A DNA stretch of 64,000 bases from Nesterenkonia sedimenti (GCF_012641515.1 NZ_JABAHY010000006.1:1-64000); one strand, 5' to 3'. Counted from the stretch's first letter, positions 52,297 to 63,214 are shown. The notes: generated by a model not told the origin, from the sequence alone. Program-made: numbers and translations.

Positions 52297-53224
52297 CCGC
52301 GCGCATGCGGCAGCCCTGCGCTCCATCGCCCGCACGGTGGAGGAAACTGCCCAGCCGCATCCGCCTGAGGTAGCCCGCAACGGCATCCACGACCTGCTTG
52401 AGGCAGGCGAGGTTCTCTGTCTGACCGGCGCCGGGATTTCCACCGACTCCGGTATCCCCGATTATCGGGGTCCCAGTGGATCATTGAGCCGGCACCGGCC
52501 GATGACCTTTCAGGAGTTCAAATACGACGCCGCAGCACGCCGGCGGTATTGGGCTCGCTCTTTTGTGGGTTGGCGGCATATGGGTGCAGCCGAACCCAAC
52601 CGGGGCCATGAGATCCTCGCCCAATGGCAGCACAGCGGACTCCTGACCGGTCTGGTCACCCAGAACGTCGATGGGCTGCATGCGGCTGCCGCGCAGAAGA
52701 TCAGTGACACCGGCGGGGCCAATACGGTGGAGCTGCATGGTGACCTCTCCCGCGTTGTCTGCCTGACCTGTGGAAATGATGAAGACCGCCGAGCGCTGGA
52801 CACCCGGCTTGAAGAGGCCAACCCCGGCTACGCAGAGGCTGCAGCCGTAGCTGCGGAGAATATGAACCCCGATGGCGATGTCACCCTGGCCGATGAGTGG
52901 GTCCAGCGCTTCCACCTGGTGCACTGCCTGATCTGCGATGCCGATACGCTCAAACCCGATGTCGTCTACTTCGGTGAGAACGTCCCGGCCGAGCGCAAGA
53001 GCGCCGTCGAGGCTCTCATTGCGGCCTCGGCCTCACTGCTGGTGGTGGGTTCCTCCATGGCGGTGATGAGCGGGTTCTCCATCGCCCTGAAATTCGCCAA
53101 GGCGCAGAAGCCGATCGCTGTCATCAACGGCGGCCCGTCCCGGGTGGATCCCAAGGCCAGCTGGCGCTGGCGGACCCAGATCACCCCGGCGCTCGAGGAG
53201 CTCAGCGGCTCTCTGCAGCCCTGA
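52241..53224 (+). CDS. Sirtuin NAD-dependent protein deacylase
   Basis: About 327 residues. Sirtuin motifs are complete: LTGAGISTDSGIPDYRG, QNVDGLH with the catalytic His further on in ELHGD, and CLTC followed by a second Cys pair (HCLIC) for structural zinc. It removes acyl groups from lysines using NAD+. The start is uncertain: ATGs at 52241, 52250 and 52256 lie inside the DUF3073 gene, and GTG at 52337 would avoid overlap but lacks a ribosome binding site. Homology appears to extend before 52337, so the earlier start is preferred. Confidence 0.88.
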   Translation: MSPMTMTPTAGTTTTSGIDRAHAAALRSIARTVEETAQPHPPEVARNGIHDLLEAGEVLCLTGAGISTDSGIPDYRGPSGSLSRHRPMTFQEFKYDAAARRRYWARSFVGWRHMGAAEPNRGHEILAQWQHSGLLTGLVTQNVDGLHAAAAQKISDTGGANTVELHGDLSRVVCLTCGNDEDRRALDTRLEEANPGYAEAAAVAAENMNPDGDVTLADEWVQRFHLVHCLICDADTLKPDVVYFGENVPAERKSAVEALIAASASLLVVGSSMAVMSGFSIALKFAKAQKPIAVINGGPSRVDPKASWRWRTQITPALEELSGSLQP

Positions 53225-53374
53225 GTTTTCCCCAGCAGCACGCATCCTCAGCCACGACCCGCCGCTGCCTCCACAGCGCGCACAGAGGCCCACAGAGTCC
53301 TGTCTTGTCCTCCCTAGGCTCGGATCAGGAGGAGCCCGCTCCTTCGAATCCCTAGACGCGAGGAAGGAAAAGCG

Positions 53375-53665
53375 ATGGCAGTCTTTCAGATCGATACCGG
53401 CGACCTCATGGCCAAATCCGGCACGGTGGAGGCCACCCTGGGGCGGATCCAGTCCGATGTCGCCTCCATGGAGGGGCAGCTCAGGGCCCTGCAGGAGACC
53501 TGGAAGGGTTCAGCCTCCGGGGCGTTCCAGGATGTGCTGACCAAATGGCGGGCCACCCAGGTGCAGGTCGAACAGGCCCTGGCCAGTGTCCGCCAGGCGA
53601 TGTCCTTAGCCTCCCAGCAGTATGAGGATACGGAGATGGCCAATACCAAGATGTTCGGCCGCTGA
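53375..53665 (+). CDS. WXG100 (ESAT-6-like) protein
   Basis: A 96-residue helical hairpin with WKG at 43-45 and a C-terminal YEDTE motif, the signature of type VII secretion substrates. AGGAAGGAAA precedes the ATG. No ESX secretion gene is visible in the window, so export would rely on a locus elsewhere. A strong bidirectional terminator follows. Confidence 0.9.
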   Translation: MAVFQIDTGDLMAKSGTVEATLGRIQSDVASMEGQLRALQETWKGSASGAFQDVLTKWRATQVQVEQALASVRQAMSLASQQYEDTEMANTKMFGR

Positions 53666-53681
53666 GTCAGCCGGTTAAACG

Positions 53682-53717
53682 AAAACCCCCGCGCAGTTCA
53701 CACCGCGCGGGGGTTTT
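53682..53717. terminator. Bidirectional terminator between WXG100 gene and groEL
   Basis: AAAACCCCCGCGC (53682-53694) pairs perfectly with GCGCGGGGGTTTT (53705-53717) around a 10-base loop. A/T runs at both ends allow termination of both convergent genes. Confidence 0.92.
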
Positions 53718-53732
53718 CCGTGGAAAGGGGGA

Positions 53733-55433
<1,701 letters not shown>

Positions 55434-55523
55434 TCAGGGCGTCAAGAACCTTGTCAGATGCCCGCGACGGACGGCCTGCCCAAGAGTCACCAAGGGCATC
55501 ATGGCCTCACCTGATGGGGTTCA

Positions 55524-55550
55524 TTAGCAGTCTCGACACGAGAGTGCTAA
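55524..55550. promoter_or_regulatory. CIRCE element 1
   Basis: TTAGCAGTC-N9-GAGTGCTAA matches the HrcA operator TTAGCACTC-N9-GAGTGCTAA with one mismatch. It covers the likely transcription start region of groEL. Confidence 0.85.
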
Positions 55551-55555
55551 CTCAA

Positions 55556-55584
55556 TTTTTAGCACTCTCCACCCTTGAGTGCAA
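55556..55584 (-). promoter_or_regulatory. groEL promoter
   Basis: On the minus strand a -35 TTGCAC (55579-55584) and a -10 TAAAAA (55556-55561) are spaced 17 bases. The promoter is framed by the two CIRCE boxes. Confidence 0.6.
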
Positions 55585-55585
55585 G
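55559..55585. promoter_or_regulatory. CIRCE element 2
   Basis: TTAGCACTC-N9-GAGTGCAAG matches the HrcA operator with two mismatches in the right arm. It overlaps the groEL -35 and part of the -10. Confidence 0.8.
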
Positions 55586-55608
55586 ATATGGAGCAGTTGG
55601 TTGAAGAC

Positions 55609-56271
55609 CTACTCGTACTCGGGTCCGATGACCACCACAATGGTCTGCCACTGGTTATTCGGGGTCACAGTGTCGATCCCCAGCTCAGCGGCCAGAGCCT
55701 CGGCGAACTCCTGCTGTTCGTCCTCGGGGAAGATGATCTGCGGGGTGGTGGTGAGGCTGCCCCAGCCCGGATCCCAGTCGATGGACTGCTGGACGTTGAC
55801 TCCGAGGTCCTCCAGCTGCTGAGTCATGTCCCCGGCTGAACCATCGGGGGCGCCGGCGTTGACTGCACGGACTGCGTGATCGGCATCCAGGGGACCACCG
55901 GCCTCGGCTTCGCCGTTGTCGTTCTCATCGTCTTCGCCGTTGCCGTTCTCATCGTCTTCGCCATTACCTTCACCGGTGTCCTCGCCGTCGGCCTCCCCAT
56001 TGCCCTCGGCGTCCTCACCGGCAGTGTCATCTTCGCTGGTGTCCTCATCAGCGGCGGGGTCCGGCTCGTCATCGCCGGAGGGGATGACCCAGAAGACCAG
56101 GGCGCCGATGACGATCAGTGCCACGGCCACCAGTCCGACCCACTTCAGGGCACCTGCAGAGCTTCCGGCAGCGCCGGCTGCGGCGGCAGCGCCCGGGGCC
56201 CGGTGCTTGCCGACCTCGTCCGACTTATACGGGGCGACATTGTCGAACTCATCGTGGGGGAACTGGCTCAT
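55609..56271 (-). CDS. LytR_C-domain membrane protein
   Basis: 220 residues: a cytoplasmic tail, one membrane helix (about 44-64), a long acidic linker with near-exact repeats (NGEDDEN units, about 95-120), and a C-terminal LytR_C domain ([14 protein letters not shown] to the end). LytR_C domains occur in cell-wall proteins of actinobacteria. It is separated from the groEL promoter by only 24 bases and is transcribed in the same direction as groEL, ahead of it. The divergent uracil-DNA glycosylase gene starts 73 bases away. Confidence 0.8.
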   Translation of the reverse strand: MSQFPHDEFDNVAPYKSDEVGKHRAPGAAAAAGAAGSSAGALKWVGLVAVALIVIGALVFWVIPSGDDEPDPAADEDTSEDDTAGEDAEGNGEADGEDTGEGNGEDDENGNGEDDENDNGEAEAGGPLDADHAVRAVNAGAPDGSAGDMTQQLEDLGVNVQQSIDWDPGWGSLTTTPQIIFPEDEQQEFAEALAAELGIDTVTPNNQWQTIVVVIGPEYE

Positions 56272-56344
56272 AGGGCCATCCTACGTCTCAGACGGGGCCT
56301 GGGAACGGATATCCGCGCAGAAGAAGTGCCTTAAAGTGGGTGCA

Positions 56345-57037
56345 ATGAGCGTCTCAGAGCAGCTGATTGCCCCCTTGGAGTCCGGGTGGGAGCGTGCCTT
56401 GGAACCGGTATCCGACCAGCTGGCCGCCGTAGGTGAACAGCTGAAGGAACGACGACGCGGCGGTGAACAGATCCTGCCGGCCCCGGAGAATATCCTGCGG
56501 GCCTTCCGCCAGCCCTTCGATGAGGTCAAGGTGCTGATCATCGGTCAGGACCCCTATCCGACCCCAGGGCATCCGATTGGCATGTCCTTTGCGGTGGCCT
56601 CCGATGTGCGGCCGCTGCCGAAGTCGCTGAACAATATCTTCAAGGAGCTGGAAACTGATCTGGGGATCCCGCCGAGCCCGCATGGGGATCTCACCGCCTG
56701 GGCCCAGCAGGGGGTGCTGATGCTCAACCGGGCACTTTCAGTCTCAGCGGGTCAGCCGGCCTCCCACCGGGGCATCGGCTGGGAGCCGGTCACCGAGCAT
56801 GCGGTCCGGGCCCTGGTGGACCGCGGCAAGCCCCTGGTCTCCATCCTCTGGGGTGCCCAGGCCCGCCAGCTGCAGCCGATCCTCAATGCGGGATCACATA
56901 CCGAGGTGATCGTCTCCCCGCATCCCTCCCCGCTTTCGGCCTACCGAGGCTTCTTCGGCTCCCGCCCCTTCTCCCGGACAAACCAGGCACTGCAGAACCT
57001 GGGCGCGGAGCCCATCAACTGGGCGTTAAACACCTAA
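56345..57037 (+). CDS. ung: Uracil-DNA glycosylase, family 1
   Basis: 230 residues. The catalytic water-activating loop GQDPYP (67-72, Asp69) and the C-terminal HPSPLS loop are intact. It removes uracil from DNA to start base-excision repair. The ATG at 56345 gives the family length; the longer frame runs back through the divergent LytR_C gene and is rejected. Confidence 0.95.
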   Translation: MSVSEQLIAPLESGWERALEPVSDQLAAVGEQLKERRRGGEQILPAPENILRAFRQPFDEVKVLIIGQDPYPTPGHPIGMSFAVASDVRPLPKSLNNIFKELETDLGIPPSPHGDLTAWAQQGVLMLNRALSVSAGQPASHRGIGWEPVTEHAVRALVDRGKPLVSILWGAQARQLQPILNAGSHTEVIVSPHPSPLSAYRGFFGSRPFSRTNQALQNLGAEPINWALNT

Positions 57038-57140
57038 ACGGTTCTGGGCGGGATGAGCTGCAAGGGAAGCGAGGGAAGCAAGGCGAAGAAGCCTTGCGAC
57101 TGAGCTGAGCGAAGCAGATCGCCGGCCTCAGGGCCGTTTA
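57035..57140. repeat. Inverted repeats between ung and thrE
   Basis: TAAACGG (57035-57041) and CCGTTTA (57134-57140) bracket the gap, and inside it CAAGGC-GAAGAA-GCCTTG forms a hairpin near 57090. GGGAAGCGA-like words repeat at 57063-57078. It probably acts as a terminator region for the two convergent genes. Confidence 0.45.
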
Positions 57141-59177
57141 ACGGTTGCGGGCGCGGGAACGCTCGTTCGACTGCAGCTGCGAGGTCAGCGGACGCATGCA
57201 CACATCGCCGAGCACAATGCCGGCGGCGATGGCCATGATGATGATCAGGGCGTTGAAGAGTTCGAAGAGCCCACCCATCATGGAGGCAGTGCTGTTCTCA
57301 ATGGCGATCTGGTACATCCCGCGGAAGACCATGAGCCCGGGCAGCATGAACATCATGGCCGGAACTGCGACCACCAGCTGAGGGGCGCCCAGCTTCAGGG
57401 CCACAATCCTGCCCAGAGCACCGACGACGGCACCGCCGATCACCGGGGTGAACCGGTCGCCGAGGCCGATCAGCTCTGCCGCATAGAGGGCGCAGAAGCC
57501 CAGGGCGCCGATGGCCCCGGTGGGCAGGATGAGAATCGGTCGGGTCTGTTCCACAATGGCCGCGGCTGAACAGGCCACGAAGACCAGAGCGATCAGCACC
57601 AGCGGAGGATAGATGCGGTCCAGCCCCTGAGCCAGTTCCTCCTGGGTGATGCCCAAAAGGTCGGCGCCGATCACCGCGGCCATGATGCCGGCGGTCATAC
57701 CGGCAAAGGCCATCATCGAGGAGACGATACGCCCGGCCGAGGTCAGCGGGAATCCGTTGATCGCATCCTGCAGTGCACCGACAATCCGGACACTGGGCAG
57801 CAGAATCATCAGTCCACCGGCGACCACCATGGACGGGGTGACATCGGCGTCCATGGCGAAGGCCGTCATCGCCACCGCGGAGGCGACGAACCCGCCGGCG
57901 GCCAGGGTGAAGAACTCCGGCACCCGCCAGGCAGCCAACTGCCGGGTCAGCCACAGCACACAGAGGGTGGCGGCGAAACCGGCGGTGGCATCCAGAATGG
58001 GTGCCCCGAGGTAGCTGGCGAAGAAGCTGGCAAAGATCGCACCCGAGAGGGTGATCAGCCACCGCGGGTAGGGCTTAGGCTCCCGGGTGATCTCCTCCAG
58101 CCGCTGCTCGGCCTCGGTCCGGGTCATCCGGCCAGAGGTGATATCGGTGACCAGACGGTGCACCGCCGAGAGCGCGTTGAAGTTATTCGACCAGGAGCGC
58201 ACCACGCGCACCCGGGAATAAGGAATGTGGTCATCAGGTGCCCAGTTGAGGCTGATCGACTGGTTGGTGATATCCACATCGGTATTGCGCATACCGAAGG
58301 CTGCGGTGACCGCGATGATCGAGGTCTCCACCTCCAGGGCGCCAGCACCATAGCGGAACAGGGCCTCACCGAGGTCCAGCACAAAGGAGATGGTGGCCAG
58401 TTCCTCGGTCTCCACATGCGCATCGGCCTGCACCGGATTCGCATAGGGGGTCCCGGCCAGCCGGTCCACAATGGACTCCTGCCCGGTGGTGGGCTTCTCG
58501 GTCTGCATGATCTTGTTGAAGACATGCTGCGGGTTCAGCCGCCGGTCGAAGACTTTGCGGTCCAGCCCCGCCTTCTCCAGCAGATCCCCGGCCCGGGCCT
58601 TGGTGGGTGTGCGGGTCTCCGATTTCTTCCCGCGCAGCCAGGAGGGCCGCAGGACGGAACGACGACGGATGGGTTCAGCCGGCAGCGGGGTGGAAGGACC
58701 AGTGATCGGCAGACTCAGCTGACCGGTTGTCGGCTGCGGGCCGGTGGTGGTGGAAACCGGTGGGCTCGCCGAGGTGGTGGTCGGCGGTTCGATGGTCTCG
58801 GCCAGGGAGAAGTCATCGGAGTAGGCATGCCGGGTGCTCTCAGCCTGGGCGGCCTCAGCCTCCTCGGCAACCCGGGCAGCGGCCTCGGCATCGTATTCCT
58901 GCCACTCCAGATGTGCCTCTTTGGCTGCCGATGCCCAGGTGGCGGCCAGTGAGCCGGTCAAGGACTTCACGAAGCCCTCATCCTCCTCCTCGGCCTGACC
59001 CTCCTGGGAGGGTTTGACCACCGGGATCAGGGCAGTGTCGGTGGAGGGTTCGGAGAGGACCGGATCAATGGGTTCAGTGTGATCAGTGCCGGGGGAATCG
59101 GCATCCTGCGCATGGGGCACGACGGCGTCGTCGTTCCGCTCTACGGAATCCTGGGAGTGGGCTTCCCGCTCCGGCAT
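57138..59177 (-). CDS. thrE: Threonine/serine exporter ThrE
   Basis: 679 residues. A long charged N-terminal region (about 1-225), then the ThrE N-terminal domain near 240-330 and ten or so membrane helices in the C-terminal half (from about 390). The match is to the corynebacterial two-domain ThrE, which exports L-threonine and L-serine. The cytoplasmic extension is longer than in the C. glutamicum protein (about 490 residues). The ATG at 59177 is chosen because AGGAGG (59182-59187) lies 4 bases away. Confidence 0.9.
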   Translation of the reverse strand: MPEREAHSQDSVERNDDAVVPHAQDADSPGTDHTEPIDPVLSEPSTDTALIPVVKPSQEGQAEEEDEGFVKSLTGSLAATWASAAKEAHLEWQEYDAEAAARVAEEAEAAQAESTRHAYSDDFSLAETIEPPTTTSASPPVSTTTGPQPTTGQLSLPITGPSTPLPAEPIRRRSVLRPSWLRGKKSETRTPTKARAGDLLEKAGLDRKVFDRRLNPQHVFNKIMQTEKPTTGQESIVDRLAGTPYANPVQADAHVETEELATISFVLDLGEALFRYGAGALEVETSIIAVTAAFGMRNTDVDITNQSISLNWAPDDHIPYSRVRVVRSWSNNFNALSAVHRLVTDITSGRMTRTEAEQRLEEITREPKPYPRWLITLSGAIFASFFASYLGAPILDATAGFAATLCVLWLTRQLAAWRVPEFFTLAAGGFVASAVAMTAFAMDADVTPSMVVAGGLMILLPSVRIVGALQDAINGFPLTSAGRIVSSMMAFAGMTAGIMAAVIGADLLGITQEELAQGLDRIYPPLVLIALVFVACSAAAIVEQTRPILILPTGAIGALGFCALYAAELIGLGDRFTPVIGGAVVGALGRIVALKLGAPQLVVAVPAMMFMLPGLMVFRGMYQIAIENSTASMMGGLFELFNALIIIMAIAAGIVLGDVCMRPLTSQLQSNERSRARNR

Positions 59178-59289
59178 CACACCTCCTGAAACCATACAAC
59201 CACGTCTAGACCCGCCGGGGCGGGTCTAGCAAGTGAAGAAAATGTAAAACCTGAGATTCAGGTGGGCCGGGGCAGATTGCCCCATTCTG

Positions 59290-59363
59290 TGGATCCGAAT
59301 GGATTCGAACCATCGACCTCACGCGTGTGAAGCGTGCGCTCTAACCAACTGAGCTACGGATCC
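59290..59363 (-). tRNA. tRNA-Val(CAC)
   Basis: A complete 74-base cloverleaf on the minus strand: acceptor GGATCCG/CGGATCC, D arm AGCTCAGTTGGTTAGAGC, anticodon stem CACGC/GCGTG with loop TTCACAC (anticodon CAC), and T arm ATGGTTCGAATCCAT. The CCA end is not encoded. Confidence 0.95.
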
Positions 59364-59404
59364 GGATGAACCGTAAAATCCTAGCACCCTCAGGTGCCAG
59401 ATTC

Positions 59405-60058
59405 CTAACCGAAGATCTCCGCGATGGGGGTGTCTCCGTCGAAGAAGTTCACGGTCTCACCGATGGCGGCATCCTCGGCCAGAACATAACGGATCACCTC
59501 GGCGACATTCTCCCGCGAGGTCTCGAAGGTCTCGGTGGGGCTTGTGGTGAGCTTCCCGCTGGCAGGTTCCAGGGTCAGTTTCCCAGGGCCCAGGATGGTG
59601 TAGTCCAGTTCGGTGCCGCGCAGGTAGTTATCCGCGTGGTGCTTGGCCGCAGCATAGGGGTAGAAGGAGTTCTCCGGGTCCAGGGTGTGGATATCGGTCT
59701 CCGAGCGGGCGTAGGAGACCATCACATACCGGCTGATGCCGGCCTGGGCGGCTGCATCCATGGTCCGGATGGCGGCCTCGTGGTCCACGGCCTTGGTGCG
59801 GGCGGGATTGCCGCCGCCAGCACCGGCGGAGAAGACCACCGCTGCCGCACCGGCGAAGGTCTCGGCCAGGGTGGCGGTATCGGCGTTCTCGATATCCAGG
59901 ACAGTTGCCTTCGCCCCGGTGGCAGCGACCTCATCGGTATGCTCCGGGTTCCGGAACAGGGATTCGACCTCGAATCCGGCCTCGATTAGCTTCGGCGCTG
60001 CCAACAGCGCGATCTTGCCGTGTCCACCAACAATGACAACTTTGTTCTGCTCAGCCAT
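59405..60058 (-). CDS. NAD(P)-binding atypical SDR-family protein
   Basis: 217 residues. A Rossmann fold starts at the N-terminus with VVIVGGHGKIA (8-18), the atypical short-chain dehydrogenase pattern of NAD(P)H-binding proteins. YPYAAAKHHADNYL near 135-148 resembles the YxxxK active site. Related proteins bind NADPH and may be oxidoreductases or redox sensors. Start at 60058 (MAEQNK) favoured. Single gene next to tRNA-Val. Confidence 0.8.
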   Translation of the reverse strand: MAEQNKVVIVGGHGKIALLAAPKLIEAGFEVESLFRNPEHTDEVAATGAKATVLDIENADTATLAETFAGAAAVVFSAGAGGGNPARTKAVDHEAAIRTMDAAAQAGISRYVMVSYARSETDIHTLDPENSFYPYAAAKHHADNYLRGTELDYTILGPGKLTLEPASGKLTTSPTETFETSRENVAEVIRYVLAEDAAIGETVNFFDGDTPIAEIFG

Positions 60059-60101
60059 ATTCGCCACAACACATTTTGGCTGTGTCTATTCCTGCCTTGA
60101 G

Positions 60102-60767
60102 CTATTCCTGACCGAGGTCCAGTCCCATCTGCCAGAAGGCGGTTTCCATCCGGGTGGCGGTGGCGAAGATCTGGGCGAGGTTTTCGAACCGGGCCTCGGA
60201 GAGGAAGCGCTCACCGAGATGGTCGATATAACCGATGGCCTCAGCGGCCAGCTGCTGGACCTCCTCGGAGGCGTATTCGGAGATCCACTCTGCATAGGGA
60301 TGATCAGGTTGCTGCTGGATCGCCGGTGCCAGGCGCTTGCCGATCTCGGAGTAGCCGACCACGCAGGGGGAGAGGGCCACATGCAGGTCCAGGAGGTCGC
60401 CGCGCATCCCGGTGTCGAGAACGTAGCGGGTATAGGCCACGGTCGCCGGGTGTTCAGGGGTTGCTGCCATCTCCTCGCGGCTGATGCCCCATTCGGCGCA
60501 GAGTCGGACATGCAGTTCTGATTCCTCCAGGCTGGCCAACAGTCCCGCCTGGCCTTTGGCGACATCGGCGAAGGTCTGGCCTTTATAGGCCGCCAGGGCG
60601 TAGGCCCGGGAGAACTGCAGCAGGAAGAGGTAGTCCTGCACGAGGTAATGGCGGAAGGCGGCCTGGGGCAGGGTGCCAGCCTCGAGCTGGTTGATGAACT
60701 CGTGGTGGGTATAGGCCTGCCAGGCATCGGCAGCTGCGGTCTTGAGGCGCTCGAAGAGGGATGTCAT
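60102..60767 (-). CDS. tenA: Thiaminase II / TenA
   Basis: 221 residues from the ATG at 60767 (MTSLFERLK). TenA hallmarks: HHEFINQL near 21-28, YLVQDYLFL near 41-49 and the catalytic Cys135 in ALSPCVVGYSEIG. It hydrolyses degraded thiamine (aminopyrimidine) for salvage. A longer frame to 60884 has no supporting features. I see no TPP riboswitch in the short leader. Confidence 0.9.
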   Translation of the reverse strand: MTSLFERLKTAAADAWQAYTHHEFINQLEAGTLPQAAFRHYLVQDYLFLLQFSRAYALAAYKGQTFADVAKGQAGLLASLEESELHVRLCAEWGISREEMAATPEHPATVAYTRYVLDTGMRGDLLDLHVALSPCVVGYSEIGKRLAPAIQQQPDHPYAEWISEYASEEVQQLAAEAIGYIDHLGERFLSEARFENLAQIFATATRMETAFWQMGLDLGQE

Positions 60768-60844
60768 GTGTCTCACAATACAATTCCCCAAATTTCGCAA
60801 ATCATGTGTTGCGTAATCATCTGAGTCGTATGTAAGGTAGGCAT

Positions 60845-60921
60845 CACTTGGGTGCGACAAAGCGAGAGAGACAACTCGCTCCAAGGGGGACCAGCCTGGT
60901 GCGGGCTGGTCCCCCTTTTTT
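60845..60921 (+). ncRNA. Probable small RNA with intrinsic terminator
   Basis: A promoter-like -35 TTGCGT (60809-60814) and -10 TAAGGT (60833-60838), spaced 18 bases, precede it. The transcript would fold into a stem CTTGG/CCAAG (60847-60851 with 60881-60885) enclosing AGCGAG/CTCGCT (60861-60866 with 60875-60880). A terminator follows: a 12-base stem GGGGGACCAGCC/GGCTGGTCCCCC and six Ts (60916-60921). No open frame is present. It lies between tenA (minus) and the gene at 60963 (plus), so the terminator does not serve either. Family unknown. Confidence 0.55.
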
Positions 60922-60962
60922 GTCTTAGGGGAGCTTTGAGACTGTCTCGATAGGCTGACCTG

Positions 60963-61565
60963 GTGAAGTACTCAGCCTCAGCCGCGGCCTTCCTGGTCGG
61001 ATTCGCCATTCTGTTGATCCTGATGCTGCCCAATCCCTGGGCCCTGGCAGCAGGGGCGGTGGTCGGCGGCGCCGCGGCGGCCGGAACCTACGGGATGATG
61101 TACGGCCGCGAAATCAGTATCAGCCGTCGCGCCGAGCAGCTGAGCAGCACTCAGAAGACGCTGACCACTCGGCTGGAGGAGATCGAATCCACTATTCGGA
61201 ATAAGTCCAATCAGTTCCCGCCGGCCACCCATGGCCAGCTGCGGATGACTGTGGTGGGGCTGGAGGAGATCGTCCAGCGGTGGGAAACCTTGCAGCGGCT
61301 GCCTGAGCAGCAGGATGCGGTCTATCACACCATCAACCGGCATCTGCCCCGCGCCCTGGAGCTGTTCATGGGGCTGCCCGATTCGGCTAAACCCCGCCAT
61401 GCCGAGGAGTTCAAGACCCAGGTGAGTCTTATTGCCGAGGCGGTGGCCAAGACCCGGGACCAGGTCGTGAAGAAGGACCTCCAGGCGCTGAAGGTGAATC
61501 GGGCCCTACTGGAAGAGGCGCTCACCGATCCCGATGAGCGCCTCTTCAAACAGCATGACCTCTGA
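60963..61565 (+). CDS. Membrane protein with coiled coil, unknown function
   Basis: 200 residues. Two closely spaced membrane helices (about 5-22 and 26-48) and then a helical cytoplasmic part of 150 residues with coiled-coil tendency. The layout recalls XpaC-like proteins, but no firm assignment can be made. GTG start at 60963, weak ribosome binding site. Convergent with aceB, with 3 bases between the stops. Confidence 0.65.
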   Translation: MKYSASAAAFLVGFAILLILMLPNPWALAAGAVVGGAAAAGTYGMMYGREISISRRAEQLSSTQKTLTTRLEEIESTIRNKSNQFPPATHGQLRMTVVGLEEIVQRWETLQRLPEQQDAVYHTINRHLPRALELFMGLPDSAKPRHAEEFKTQVSLIAEAVAKTRDQVVKKDLQALKVNRALLEEALTDPDERLFKQHDL

Positions 61566-61568
61566 TCC

Positions 61569-63173
61569 TCAGTTGAGGATCTCGTAGGCCGGTGAGGTCA
61601 GGAAGTCCTCATAGTGCTCGGTGTTGAGCACGAGGTCCTTGATGATGCCAGCTGCCGGTTCGAAGTATTTGCTGAAGGTGGCGTCGTCGTTGATCTCCTC
61701 CCGCAGCCGCTGGACTTCCTCACCCAGCAGTTTCTCCACCAGTTCAGTGGTCACGGTGACTGAGGTATCGGCGGTGACGGTCCCATTGTGGATCTGCTGC
61801 CAGACCTGGGAGCGGGAGATCTCGGCGGTGGCGGCGTCCTCCATGAGGTTGTGAATGGCCACCGCACCATTGCCGGAGAGCCAGACGGCGGTGTAGTAGA
61901 CCGCCACATAGAGGTTCATCCGCACCCCGGCCTCGGTGACATCGCCCTCGGCTGCCCCGATGTTCAGCAGGTCTTCGGCGGTGACGTTGACGTCGTCTCG
62001 CTTGCGGCTGATCTGGTTGGGGTTCTCACCCAGGACCTTGGTGAACTCCTCAGCGCAGAGGTCGACCAGATCGGGGTGGGCCACCCAGGAGCCGTCATAA
62101 CCGTCGCCGGCCTCACGGGATTTGTCATCGCGGACCTTCTCGATGGCCTTGGCGGTCACCTCGGGTTCACGGCGGTTGGGGATGAAGGCTGCCATCCCGC
62201 CCATGGCGAAGGCCTCACGCTTATGGCAGGTGGCCACCAGCAGCTCGGTGTAGGCGCGCATAAACGGCTGGGTCATCCCCACCTGGGCGCGGTCGGGCAG
62301 GACGAACTGTTCCCCGGAGGCCCGGAAGTACTTGATGATGCTGAAGAGGTAGTCCCAGCGTCCGGCGTTGAGCCCGGATGCGTGCTCGCGCAGTTCGTAG
62401 AGGATCTCGTCCATCTGGAAGGCCGCGGGGATGGTCTCGATCAGCACGGTGGCCTTCACTGTGCCGTGCGGGATGCCCAGTTTCTGCTCGGCGAAGCTGA
62501 AGATCTCGTTCCACAGCCGGGCCTCGCGGTAGTGCTCGAGTTTGGCGAGGTAGTAGAAGGGGCCGGTGCCCTTCTCGGCCAGCACCTGGGCGTTGTGGAA
62601 GAAATGCAGCCCGAAGTCCACCAGGGAGCCGATGGCCGGTTTGCCGTTGACCAGGATGTTCTTCTCCGGCAGGTGCCAGCCGCGGGGACGCACGACGACG
62701 ACGGGCAGGTCGATATCGGTGCGCAGGCTGTATTCCTTGCCCTCGGGGGAGGTGAACTGCAGGGTCTCCCGGGCGGCCTCGTAGAGGTTCTTCTGGGCCT
62801 CGATGAGATTGCCCCAGGAGGGGGAGAGTGCGTCCTCCAGGCAGGCCAGCCAGACCTTGGCTCCGGAGTTCAGGGCGTTGATGGCCATCTTGGCCGGGGC
62901 CGGGGGTCCGGTGATCTCTACGCGGCGGTCGGCGAGGCTGGCTGGCTGCGCGTCTACGGTCCAGTCGCCCTCGCGGATCTCGGCGGTTTCTGCTGGGAAG
63001 TCCATGGTTCCGGAGGCTGCGGCCTCCTGCTGGGCGGTGACCCGGTTCTCCAGGAGTTCATCCCGGGTGCTGGCGAAGCGGTTGTGCAGCTCCTCGATGA
63101 ACTGCAGTGCCTCCTCGGTGATGATGAGCTCAGTGCCCTCGGCTTCATAGGGTTTCTCGACGGTGATGCTCAC
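61569..63173 (-). CDS. aceB: Malate synthase A
   Basis: 534 residues. It carries the malate synthase signature R-x-H-x-x-GLN-x-G-x-WDY-x-F near 270-285 and the conserved ITGP near 80. It condenses glyoxylate and acetyl-CoA to malate in the glyoxylate shunt. The length fits isoform A and is shorter than the roughly 740-residue enzyme of C. glutamicum. The GTG at 63173 follows AAAGGAG (63179-63185) by 5 bases. The divergent IclR gene and the palindrome between them suggest direct control. No aceA is present in the window. Confidence 0.93.
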   Translation of the reverse strand: MSITVEKPYEAEGTELIITEEALQFIEELHNRFASTRDELLENRVTAQQEAAASGTMDFPAETAEIREGDWTVDAQPASLADRRVEITGPPAPAKMAINALNSGAKVWLACLEDALSPSWGNLIEAQKNLYEAARETLQFTSPEGKEYSLRTDIDLPVVVVRPRGWHLPEKNILVNGKPAIGSLVDFGLHFFHNAQVLAEKGTGPFYYLAKLEHYREARLWNEIFSFAEQKLGIPHGTVKATVLIETIPAAFQMDEILYELREHASGLNAGRWDYLFSIIKYFRASGEQFVLPDRAQVGMTQPFMRAYTELLVATCHKREAFAMGGMAAFIPNRREPEVTAKAIEKVRDDKSREAGDGYDGSWVAHPDLVDLCAEEFTKVLGENPNQISRKRDDVNVTAEDLLNIGAAEGDVTEAGVRMNLYVAVYYTAVWLSGNGAVAIHNLMEDAATAEISRSQVWQQIHNGTVTADTSVTVTTELVEKLLGEEVQRLREEINDDATFSKYFEPAAGIIKDLVLNTEHYEDFLTSPAYEILN

Positions 63174-63214
63174 AGCTGCTCCTTTGCGCTGATGGTGGCC
63201 GGTGACGATCTCAG

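Noticed and set aside
55542..55567. Single inverted element GAGTGCTAA...TTAGCACTC at groEL
   Set aside because: The arm order is opposite to CIRCE; these are the inner arms of two neighbouring CIRCE boxes.
60845..60921. TPP riboswitch for tenA
   Set aside because: The structured element is on the opposite strand from tenA and lacks the TPP-binding core; the tenA leader is too short.
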